Positions 10,425 to 19,813 of a stretch of DNA of 64,000 nucleotides are shown piece after piece. Made by a program: the position numbers and the translations under genes. The notes beneath the pieces were generated by a model. It searched no databases and had not been told where the DNA came from. It saw only the letters and a list, made by a program, of their open reading frames with translations. The stretch comes from Ligustrum vulgare (taxonomy: Eukaryota > Streptophyta > Magnoliopsida > Lamiales > Oleaceae), in NCBI GenBank assembly GCA_963555705.1, contig OY743190.1, positions 20,715,491 through 20,779,490 of the forward strand, in the 5' to 3' direction. Position 1 is the stretch's first letter. The number at the start of each line of letters is the position of its first letter.

Positions 10425-10589
10425 TTTTGTTTCATTTCTATACATATTTATTTATTTTTAAATTTTATTTTAATAAATAATATTCACAATCTCGCTACTG
10501 CGATCGTTGACGTTCGTCGATCAACGGTCGACGGTTGACGGATCAACGATCAACGCTCTAGCTGGATTTCGAGGCTGGATCCGCCACTG

Positions 10590-10597
10590 ATGGAATG
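10590..10597 (+). repeat. hAT target-site duplication, right
   Basis: ATGGAATG directly after the right terminus ending CCGCCACTG; exact match to 9290-9297. Confidence 0.85.
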
Positions 10598-10939
10598 TGT
10601 TAAAAATTTTGAACCACACAAGTTGGTATCTACTTGGTTCAGTTATGGCCTGTAATTGTTTGGTATTTCTGTCATGAGTTCTTAAATTTAATTTGATATA
10701 TGGAGACTATCATAAACCCTGTTGAATAAACATTATGGTTTTATTAAAGAAAAGAATAAACTTTCCAGTTATACAAGATTACAAGCATTTGCAAGTTGTA
10801 ATTAATCTGATTTTGTCCTGTTCTATTTAACATGATCATAATGTATGAACGGAACTTAGATTTTGCTCTCTAGTAAAGATTTTCAATTAAATTTTATATA
10901 TCATTTGCAAAATCCTTTTCTTTATGGTGTGTCTTTCAG

Positions 10940-11080
10940 GATGATATACTACCCAAGTTGATGACTTCCACTGGCTCCTACGAGGATCTTTTCAGAAAGG
11001 AGATTTCAAAGTATGAACAAATTCTTTAAGAAATCGCACAAAATCTTGAGGCCCAAGAACAACTACTAATGCAAATTCAA
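10940..11080 (+). pseudogene. ALIX: ALIX/BRO1-like exon fragment 2 with stop codon
   Basis: Forty-seven codons between an AG acceptor (10938-10939, after a pyrimidine tract) and a GTATCT donor (11081). The product begins DDILPKLMTSTGSYEDLFRK and ends EAQEQLLMQIQ, matching the ALIX V-domain helices that follow KEMxRK in plant ALIX. Codon 30 is TAA (11027-11029), where the family has a sense codon before EIAQN, so the frame is closed. Splice sites and the rest of the frame are intact, which suggests a relatively recent loss. The exon begins exactly where the 6182-6250 exon ends. No downstream exon was found before the copia element at 11564. Confidence 0.8.
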
Positions 11081-11093
11081 GTATCTATTTTAG
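11076..11093 (+). repeat. SINE target-site duplication, left
   Basis: TTCAAGTATCTATTTTAG, 18 bases spanning the ALIX exon end and its GT donor; repeated exactly at 11297-11314. Confidence 0.9.
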
Positions 11094-11296
11094 TGCCCCC
11101 AAGGCACATCTCCCAGCGGTAAAAGGAATGGTGGTTTAAAGACCAGCCTCGTTTGATCAGGGGTTCGAATCCGACCATTACCAAGTTAAAAGGTAAGTCA
11201 TCACCCTGCACTCTGAAGGCATAACCTGTGATTTACATCATTTACCAAGACTCAGGACATGACAGATATGGGCCCCTAAGGTTGGGGTTCAACCTT
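11094..11296 (+). mobile_element. tRNA-derived SINE with 18-bp TSD
   Basis: A 203-bp insertion bounded by perfect 18-bp duplications, the length and form left by LINE-mediated target-primed reverse transcription. It contains an A-box-like CCCAGCGGTAAAAGG near 11111 and B box GGGTTCGAATCC (about 11161-11172). The body is unrelated to the SINE at 4074-5022, so it is a second family. The insertion point is 14 bases past the exon end. The left duplicate keeps the GT donor beside the exon and the right duplicate continues into the intron. The 3' end lacks a long A tail and finishes GGTTCAACCT. Confidence 0.85.
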
Positions 11297-11314
11297 TTCA
11301 AGTATCTATTTTAG
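11297..11314 (+). repeat. SINE target-site duplication, right
   Basis: Exact second copy of TTCAAGTATCTATTTTAG after the SINE. Confidence 0.9.
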
Positions 11315-11563
11315 TTTCTCATGTGAAATATTTCATTTTCCAGCTGCACGAAAATAGGAGTGGGTCATCTACTTCAAACTTTATTTGATGTTGGCATGCC
11401 ACGTCGAATTTTTTATGCAGTAACATCATTTTCTTTTTATTTCAAATTGTTATTCTGGACTTAAATGCCAAATAGGCAAATACTATAAAAATGTTACCTC
11501 TTCTATAATCTGGAACCATTTTTATGAATCTTTTTTGAATTTAAAAGCGAATTAAGGGTTTGA

Positions 11564-12018
11564 TGTTAGAAAATTTTATTACAGATAATAATTTATCTAT
11601 AATCTAAATAATCATCATGTTGGAATTATCAAGAATTAAATAACTGAAGCGGAAGCGTACCTTAATCAAACGTGATTCACAATAAACGATTCGGCGTTTG
11701 GATCTTCTAAATCGATACGTAGTCCATATTTTCTCTCTGATGATGGGATGTCAGACAAGATGAACAGTACGTAGGATTCAGGGACCATAACCGACTTTAT
11801 ATACTGAATTGCCAATTAACCTAATCCGGCCCATCATGAATTAGGTAATGGCCTGGTATCTACACATAAAAGCCCATACATTATTTTAGATGCATTAAAG
11901 CCCGATATATCAAATCCCTATTAGATCACTTTAATTGGGCTTAACCAAATTCGATAGCCTTTTATTCAATACACAATAATTCACATATAAGCCCACACGA
12001 TTGATTAAAATCCTTACA
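11564..12018 (-). repeat. Copia H 3' LTR
   Basis: 455 bp, TGTTAGAAAATTTTATTACA to AAAATCCTTACA on the plus strand. It differs from the right LTR at four positions, all transitions, with no length change. Confidence 0.9.
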
Positions 12019-12439
12019 ATCTCCCACTTGGGCTATATGTGTAACCTTACAATTGTGTATCAATCATAACCTTATGAGTACTCAGAATTTTGCTATCATT
12101 ACTGAATGCATCCCCAAACAATCCGGTCCATCAATTATACCAACATAGGATCAAAGCGGCTTTCGCTACATTAATCGTAACTAAACCTTCAATGGTCACG
12201 TATATCGACATAACTGAATGACATGGATCAAGTATGGATGTGTAACATGGAAATTACATGTAATGTGATCTTCAACATGCCTATTTCCAACTGGTCCAAC
12301 TTTAGTGAGATCATCCTCAAACGAGTTCAGAGATAATAAACCTGAAACCTTACAGCTGTAAATAACTTTAACTTTAAACTGTATCCAAAAGGACAATAAA
12401 TGTGTCTAATGCACCCAAAATACAAACTCCCACTGAAAC

Positions 12440-12870
12440 CGAATATCCTTAAGAAATACAACACCCATATGAGTATTGTGCTCATGAAAGACCTTGGGTT
12501 GTAATACTTTAGTAAGCGGATCCGCAATTATGGAGTTTGTCCCAATGTGCTCTTATTGACACATGACCACTCTGAACTGTATCCTTCACAACCAGGAACT
12601 TATGTCAATGAATTTTGACTTAGTTGAGCTCCTGTTGTTACTGGAATATAAATCTGCTGAGTTATTGTCACAATATAACTTTAGTGGTCTTTCTTTACCG
12701 TACAGAATACGCAGCCCAGTGACAAAATTTCGCAGTTATATTCCATAATTAGATGCCCCCAAAATTGCTACAAACTGTGCTGCCAAGTGAAAGAAGCTAA
12801 AGTGTCTGTTAAGCACTCCATCCGGAAATAGCTCCTTCAACCAGCAGATAAATGTAGCCTTATGTGGATC
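12440..12870 (-). pseudogene. Copia H RNase H domain (degenerate)
   Basis: On the minus strand this reads FVAILGASNYGI, then LKLYCDNNSADLYSSNNRSS, then EHIGTNSIIADPLTK. These are the order and motifs of a copia RNase H (catalytic YCDNNSA block and the C-terminal IADPLTK). A stop after SNYGI and frame changes disrupt it. It is the C-terminal part of pol, left of the reverse transcriptase as expected for minus orientation. Confidence 0.7.
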
Positions 12871-13985
12871 TTTTACTTTCTTGGCATCTAGAAAAAATCG
12901 GAATCATAATACCATATGATCTCCAACTGATCCGATTTTCTGTATGTGAGCATGTAATCTTTTGTTCTCTTTAAATACCTTATAACCCATGTTTGTCTGC
13001 TTTCCAAATGATCCATCCCAGGGTTACTTAAATATCTCCTTAGTATCCCAATAACGTATGCAATATCCGAACGCATACAAATTTTAGCATACATCAGACT
13101 TTCTATAGTTTAACTATATGGGATCCTCTGCATTTATTTAACTTCAAGATGACTTTTCGGGCATTAGTTGAGACTAAATTGTCCCCCTTAGCGATAAGGG
13201 TGTCCCCTGATTTACTGTCTTACATGCTAAACCTCTTAAGTACTTTATCAATATAGCCCTTTTGTGACAATTCAAGAATACCCCGAGAACAATCCCGGTG
13301 TATCTGAATTCCTAATACAAAAGAGACGTCACCAAGATTTTTAATTTCAAAATTCCTTGACAAAAAATCTCATAATTTTATGTGACATACCTATATCATT
13401 AGTGGCAAGCAATAATCAACATATAAAACCAGGAAAATATACTTACTCCCACTGAACTTGTAATACATACAATCATCAACAACATCAATCTCAAGACCAA
13501 ATGAGATAATTACTTGATGAAATTTGTATTACCCTTAACGGGAAACTGGCTTGAGCACATAAATGGATTTCTTTAATTTGCAAACCATTAGCTTTGGGTC
13601 CACTGACACAAAGTTTTCTGATTGCACCAAATAGATCGTCCCATCAATGTCGCCATTGAGAATCGCCACCTTAGTATCCATTTGATGTAACTCGAGGTCA
13701 AAATGTGCAACAACCTAACTTTCCTGAAAGAGTCTTTCATTGAAACCGAAGAGAAAGTCTCTTTATAGTCAATGTCATCAATCTGTGTAAAGCCCTTAGA
13801 TACAAGACGAACCTTATATCTTTCCACATTACCTTTCGAATCCTTCTTGGTTTAAAAATCCATTTAAGACCAATGGGCTTCGTACCTTCTGGTAATGGGA
13901 CAAGATCCCAAACTTTATTGTCTTGCATATACTTATACTCCTTATTTACGACATCAATCCACTTTTGAGAATTAGAACCCTGCAT
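12871..13985 (-). pseudogene. Copia H reverse transcriptase (frameshifted)
   Basis: Three minus-strand blocks are recognisable. 13985-13737 reads WIDVVNKEYKYMQDNKVWDL and LKWIFK (RT N-terminus). 13827-13588 reads ERYKVRLVSKGFTQIDDIDY and KETFSSVSM. 13094-12888 reads MYAKICMRSDIAYVIGILRR and YLSNPGMDH (the connection to RNase H). The YVDD region between them is not in an open frame. This is standard plant copia RT order, broken by at least two frameshifts. Confidence 0.7.
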
Positions 13986-14099
13986 GGCCTGATGGAATTG
14001 ATTGGACCATCTTCCACCATTCCATTATTTCCTTATGTTCTTGGAAAAATACTATTTAAATTATCCGGAATAGCATTTTTCCCTTTCTCTCGTGGATCT

Positions 14100-14600
14100 C
14101 CTTAATGGCTTTAGTTATTGAGGTTGTTGAGTTTGTACTTCTGAAATTTACCTTATTTTGGATGGGAGGTTCTTCAATATTGTCTAATTGAGGTTCCGGA
14201 TATGCTTCTTGATCAATGACATGCATAAAAACTTGTACGTTGTCAAAAGCAATAGTAGGAATCGAAACTGATCCTTCCTCAACTTATTCCTTAAAGACAA
14301 TATCTCTAACCTTATTTCTCCCCCCCCAAACTCAACATCCTCAAAAAATGTTGCAGTTCCCATTTCAAAATTTGACTTAAGTGTGGGATCATAAAATTTA
14401 ATAGCCCCTTAAACGCTCAGAATAACCAATAAAGTAGATGCTGACTGTTTTGGAGTCCAATTTCTTTATGTGGCCTATAAGGCCTTGCCTTAGCTGGACA
14501 TCCCCAAATGTAGAAATACTTTAGACTAGGTTTTTCTGCCTGTCAAAAGTTCTTAAGGTATTTTAGCAGCTGCTTTAGTTGGTATTATGTATGATCTTTC
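14100..14600 (-). pseudogene. Copia H integrase C-terminal remnant
   Basis: Around 14380-14600 the minus strand has the GCPA/YGY-type segment that follows the integrase core in copia elements, in broken frames. The core with the D,D-35-E residues and the HHCC finger are absent: only ~400 bp separate this remnant from gag. Pol therefore carries a large internal deletion. Confidence 0.4.
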
Positions 14601-14959
14601 TTTAAATGTCCAGATTTCTAACAAAAGAAACAACCTTAATGTGTTTATGTGGTTTCTTTTGTTCTGAACCCTTGACAACTTTATGTTCTTTTATTGCCCT
14701 TGTCTTTAGAGGTGTTTGTCAAGTGAATACTTTCAATTCTGTCCTACTTCAACTTTTCTTCCCTTTGCACACAAAATGGAATGAGCTCATTTAGAGTTCA
14801 TTTCTCCCTTTTATAGTTACAACTGACCTTAAATTGACTGAATTGTGCAAGAAGCTTGCACACTATGAAATGATCTCATTGAGAGTCTATTTCTACTTTG
14901 ACAGTTATAACTAACCTTAAATTAACTATATTGCGCAGGAAGCGATATCAATACCAAAT

Positions 14960-15330
14960 GCACGAGCAAGTCATTAGACGAGTCGAGTTTTAGTTCCTTA
15001 AGTTTTGAAGCAGTGTGAGACATCTACACGATGTAGTCCCTTATTTTCCCATTGCCTTTATACTTTATTGAAATCAAGCTTTGCATAAGCGTGCTTGTTT
15101 CAACCTTATCGTTTTTCACAAAACATTTCTTAATTTCGGCAAGGAATTCATTGGCATCATTTACCTCATTAGATATTATGCCACTAAAGGCTTCCAGAAT
15201 GCCGCACTTAATGATCGTGAGACTCACGTAATTTAAGCAATCCCACTTCTCAAAGTTCCTCATTTGATTAGATGAACTTTCATCCGTAAGAGGAGCAGGT
15301 TGCTCAATCCTTAGTACACGGTCTAGATCG
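14960..15330 (-). pseudogene. Copia H gag (UBN2-type) fragment
   Basis: Minus-strand frame 15263-15024 reads KWDCLNYVSLTIIKCGILEA then NDANEFLAEIKKCFVKNDK and LISIKYKGNGKIRDYI. These are features of the copia gag polyprotein (UBN2 family): xWDRxNxxSLxxI, AkxxxxxIxxxF, LxxxKyxg. The C-terminal half with the zinc knuckle is missing. Confidence 0.65.
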
Positions 15331-15589
15331 ATGCAGCCAACGAAAAGTTAATGTTCTTGTTTTGATCCTTGAAGTTTATTCCATAAATACAGGGATTAAA
15401 TTTGAGCTTGTAGATATACTAATAGCAGAATTTGAAACCGAATAGAGAACACTTAAATAAAATTGCTCACATAAATACCTTATTATGCAAATCATACTTT
15501 CAAATAATGGTAGGGCCCATCACAAGATACCTAGCACAACATCAATATTTAGTCTTTGGACAGAAATATTGACTTGTAAGTGGTACTCT

Positions 15590-15990
15590 TGGCGTAGTAA
15601 TCAAACACTGACAGTAAGACATGTCAACCAACAAACCTTTCTTTGGACCGATTTATTGATCACACGTAAAATCAAATAACTGTCACGTATTTATCACCAC
15701 AAGTTCATGTGAAATTCGGGCCAAATATTGACCTTCCTTTGGGCCGATCAATATCCGCATGAGATAACACACAAACACCTAATTTTCCCTTAGTGTAGTG
15801 ATCAAACACTGGCAATAAGACATGTTAACCAATAAACCTTTCTTTGGACCGATTTATTGGTCACACGTTAAACCAAATAATTGCCACGTGTTTATCACAA
15901 CAGGTGCATGTGAAATTCGAGCCAAATATTGACCTTCCTTTGGGCCGATCAATATCCGCAATGAATAACACACATAAATACCTTCTAATA
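15590..15990. repeat. 201-bp tandem duplication in copia H leader
   Basis: Two head-to-tail copies, about 15590-15790 and 15791-15990, offset by 201 bp (TCAAACACT at 15601 and 15802). Both contain TTTCTTTGGACCGATTTATT, CCTTCCTTTGGGCCGATCAA and TATCCGC. They lie between gag and the 5' LTR, in the untranslated leader. Confidence 0.85.
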
Positions 15991-16149
15991 TTCAAAGTTA
16001 ATTAATATCCACAAGAGTGGTTGCTTTGGCAACATGTTGCTTCAACTAACTTACTTTCGAATATTATATCTCTCAAAAGATTCTGATGTACCAAGATTTG
16101 AAACTGAAATCCATTGATTTGTATCTATATTTGACTTTAGGATTTGAAT

Positions 16150-16830
16150 TGTAGAATTCAAAACTTTAGAATAAAGCAATCCTTAAGTTAGGAGAGTCAA
16201 TTGCAATATTCTAAAACTTTAGGTGGCCAATTATGTAAAATTTTAAGCTTGAAGGGCTTAAATTACAATTTTCTTAAAACTTTATTGGCCAATTTAGAGA
16301 AATTCTAAACTTTAGGTCCCAATTTGAAACAAAACCAAACTTTAGAGGTCCAAAATATGAAAATTTCAATCTTTAAAAGTTGATTTTTGAAAATTTTCAA
16401 ACTTTAGGAGCCAATTTAGCAAATTCCCAAACTTTAGGGACTTAATTTAAAAAAAAAAATTCAAACTTTAAGGACCAATTTTGAAATTTTCCAAACTTTA
16501 GTTACTGAATTAGAAAATTTTCAAACTTTAGGGACCAAATTAAAGAATTTCAGAACTTTAGGTGCTGTATTAGAAAATTTTCAAACCTTAGGGACTGAAA
16601 ATGAAAATTTTCAAACTTTAGGAGCTTAAAATGAAAATTCTCAAACTTTAAGGGACCAAATTAGAGAATTTTCAAGCTTTAGGGACCAATTTTGAAAATT
16701 CTCAAACTTTAAAAGGCCCAATTTAAAAGGTTTATAACTTTAGGGGCTGAAGTTGTAAATTCCAGAACTTGAAGGGTTTAAACTTTATTTCATAATAACC
16801 TTTAGGGACTTGGTATGCAATAAACCAAAA
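16150..16830. repeat. ~35-bp degenerate tandem array in copia H leader
   Basis: About 17 units built on AAATTTTCAAACTTTAGGGA followed by CC/CTGAATTTG, spaced about 32-40 bp. Spacing and sequence vary, so this is an old, unequal array. It lies between the 201-bp repeats and the 5' LTR. Its base content (long A and T runs) differs from the adjacent GC-rich patch at 16920-17070. Confidence 0.8.
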
Positions 16831-17620
16831 ATTCGAAATTGCACAATGAGCCCTCAAAATCATCAGATTTTCAGCGCAGGTCTCTGCCTTCAATCTGATT
16901 TCGCAAAAGCTAGGGTTACTGCCGCCGCAGCCCTGCACGTGCAGCGCCATCACCGGCGCTGCTCGCCTGTATCACCGGTAGGGCATCGCGCGCAGCGCCA
17001 GCCCCGGCGCTACGCACCTGGACGAGGCGTCGACCATTCATCGCTGGCAGTGCTAGCGGTGGTGCAGCTGCCGGTCCAGACTTCTTTCAATTGCCCAAAA
17101 TCCAACTTAATCAAACATACAACCACAAACCGAATCATAATACATACCCAACTCGATTTCATCCACACCCAAATCATATATTCATCTGAGTTCATACCTT
17201 ATTTCGAAAAAATATATACATACAGGATATATACACAAAGAAATCCGATTTCAACCATACACAAATTTAAAACCAGATCTGTATTCATAAATCCATATAC
17301 CCAATCTCAAGAAATCAGATTTCTACCGACCAAAACCATATTTCATCCACAAATTCAACCACAGATTCGAAAATATTCAAACCCAGTAGAGATTTCATGC
17401 GTTATAAACGTATGTGTCCATAAACATCTGAATTGAACCTTATAAATGCATACGTGCATTGTTTTCTATTTCGAAATCAGAATTTTAACATCCATATATA
17501 CAAAATTCAACTGAAATTTACGAGGCAGTAAGCTACGTTTCAAAACCAGATTTGAATATGCATATATGATATATCCTGCTCTTAATTAAAACTTAGATCT
17601 GATAATTCAACATGAAGGTG

Positions 17621-17632
17621 GCTCTGATACCA
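17621..17632 (-). promoter_or_regulatory. Copia H primer-binding site (initiator Met tRNA)
   Basis: Minus-strand TGGTATCAGAGC, the complement of the initiator-Met tRNA 3' end, two bases from the 5' LTR. Confidence 0.9.
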
Positions 17633-17634
17633 CT

Positions 17635-18089
17635 TGTTAGAAAATTTTATTACAGATAATAATTTATCTATAATCTAAATAATCATCATGTTGGAATTAT
17701 CAAGAATTAAATAACTGAAGCGGAAACGTACCTTAATCAAACGTGATTCACAATAAACGATTCGGCGTTTGGATCTTCTAAATCGATACGTAGTCCATAT
17801 TTTCTCTCTGATGATGGGATGTCAGACAAAATGAACAGTACGTAGGATTCAGGGACCATAACCGACTTTATATACTGAATTGTCAATTAACCTAATCCGG
17901 CCCATCATGAATTAGGTAATGGCCTGGTATCTACACATAAAAGCCCATACATTATTTTAGATGCATTAAAGCCCGATATATCAAATCCTTATTAGATCAC
18001 TTTAATTGGGCTTAACCAAATTCGATAGCCTTTTATTCAATACACAATAATTCACATATAAGCCCACACGATTGATTAAAATCCTTACA
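17635..18089 (-). repeat. Copia H 5' LTR
   Basis: 455 bp. Differs from 11564-12018 only by ggaaG/Acg, gacaaG/Aatg, attgC/Tcaa and aatcC/Ttat. It holds the transcription start of the element on the minus strand, though no clear TATA box stands out. Confidence 0.9.
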
Positions 18090-19782
18090 ATTGAGACTTG
18101 AAAGAATTGTATTGAAAGATTGCAGTTAAATTGCCTTCTTGGGTATGGACATGAGCGTAAAATTTACCAGGTTACAAGTTCAATTTTGTAATAGCAGGGT
18201 AAGAAATTGTTTAGCACGGAAAATCTAAGCCTTATTTGGTGGCTGGATTTGCTTAGAATATAGAAGCGGTTTTAACCAGGACATGCTAACCCAAAGTGAA
18301 CCCTGGAAAGTCCTTTCCAATGGTTTATTTGATTATATGAGTGTGACAGTGTGACTCCTGCAGTCCGATCTGAGTACCTTTATAACTTAATTTGTTCATA
18401 AAATGGAAAAAAAAAATATTTAAAAAGATGAAAACACAATTTATAAACATATATATTGGCGAGTGGTAACGAGCTTTATATTTCTTAATAAACGAAACCT
18501 ATTTTAATGAAAATTATGCCCATGTTTGATCCCATTTTCTCAAACATTGTTTTTCTTCCTCGTACTCATTTTCAACCACAAATTCATATAACAAAGTTTT
18601 TGCACGTAAACTCAAAACTTTCCCTAATTTTTAGCTACATTCTTAAAAAAAAAATCACTATTCAAAAAACCATTTTATATTAAAAATGGGCAACAAACAA
18701 GGACTATATAAATAAAACTTAATGGTTTTGTTTCTCTTTCATAAAACAACTTAAGAACTTTAATGTGGGCAATCTTCTATTTAACAACCAATAGCCACTA
18801 CATCCTTCGACCACCACATGCTATTAATTTCCTTAAGGGGAAGGAGAGGGGTAGGATAAATCTCAATAAACAAGTAACAAACGAAGTAAATCCAACGTAG
18901 TTTAATTAGTGAAGACCACATGGTCATAACTTACAAGAACGTGAATTCGAAGCCGATTTTTTGTTGACTCGGAATTCACGTGTAGAACTACGTTTCAAAT
19001 CCACCTTAATTACTTATCATATCATATTGAACCTCTAACATATTGGAAAACAAAAAGGTACTCAAATAATTAAAGAATTAGGAAATAAACCACTAGCAAG
19101 TTGTTTACCTTGATGATTTGAGAGATAGATGAGGAAAACATCTGATAAATCTTCAAAACTTATATTTCCTCTTTTAAAACCTTGCGGAATTTTTTGAAAC
19201 TTTATAAACCCATATTTCCTCTCCTTATTGCCTTTTTTTTTTTTTCTCTAACAAAGAACACGATTTCCTATCCTACATATATTAAAAGAGCCTTAAAATG
19301 GGCACTATTCATCCCATTGTCAACCAAATGATGTCGTTTGGCCCTTTTCTTTTTATTATATGTTGTAGCCTTTCTATTCTTCCACCAAAGTTGTCAGAGA
19401 GATTGAATATCTAGGGCTTTTATTTCTTCTGGAAGAGTTTGTTCTTGTTGCATTTGATTTTGAGCCAATTTACACTACTAGAGGTTCCATCTTTAACATT
19501 ATTCACCGCATCCTTTGACTTTCTCCGCTTTGACTTCAAATTTCTCCCTCAATCTTTTTGATAAGTCCAGTGATAGATTGTCGAGTCTTTTTGATTATTT
19601 CACAGTGTCAATGTTGTGTTTACCCGCGGATTATTGCTTAACGTCATTAATTGATTACAAAAATTTCAAGCCTCAAGAAGAAGAGATCAATTCACACTTG
19701 AAAGAAAAGAAAATAGATTGCTATGAAAAAAACCATCGTAAAAATTTGTTTTGATTATGCCCAATAATATTTTCATTTGGAG

Positions 19783-19813
<31 letters not shown>

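Larger units (their letters stand above)
9298..10589 (+). mobile_element. Non-autonomous hAT transposon
   Basis: A 1,292-bp element with terminal inverted repeats CAGAGGCGGATCCACCTC and (reverse complement of the right end) CAGTGGCGGATCCAGCCTC, flanked by perfect 8-bp duplications ATGGAATG. This terminus is typical of plant hAT elements. No transposase catalytic domain or dimerisation region is present. A short frame at 10353-10424 (MERVFQPKRKSQPSGSSSS) resembles the N-terminus of some hAT transposases and may be a remnant. The right subterminal region (10500-10555) carries repeated GATCAACG/CGTTGAC motifs, possible transposase-binding sites. It lies in the ALIX intron. Confidence 0.85.
11564..18089 (-). 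mobile_element. Ty1/copia retrotransposon H (young, defective)
   Basis: A 6.5-kb minus-strand element with two 455-bp LTRs. The 5' LTR is on the right, next to a primer-binding site (minus-strand TGGTATCAGAGC, 17621-17632). The 3' LTR is on the left, next to a purine tract (minus-strand CCCAAGTGGGAGAT, 12019-12032). Host flanks are TTTGA and ATTGA, a 4-of-5 match. The order gag, integrase remnant, reverse transcriptase, RNase H (right to left) defines copia. Coding parts are broken by frameshifts and a large integrase deletion, so it must have moved using proteins supplied in trans. Confidence 0.85.

Noticed and set aside
16150..16830. CRISPR-like regular spacing of repeats
   Set aside because: Units and spacers are both degenerate and AT-rich, the DNA is plant, and the array lies inside a copia leader.
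18890..19010. Possible further SINE (tRNA-like GTAGTTTAATTAGTGAAG)
   Set aside because: The B box is poor and no TSD or second copy was found in the window.
19515..19754. 79-codon plus-strand frame
   Set aside because: No recognisable domain or splice pattern; AT-rich intergenic sequence.
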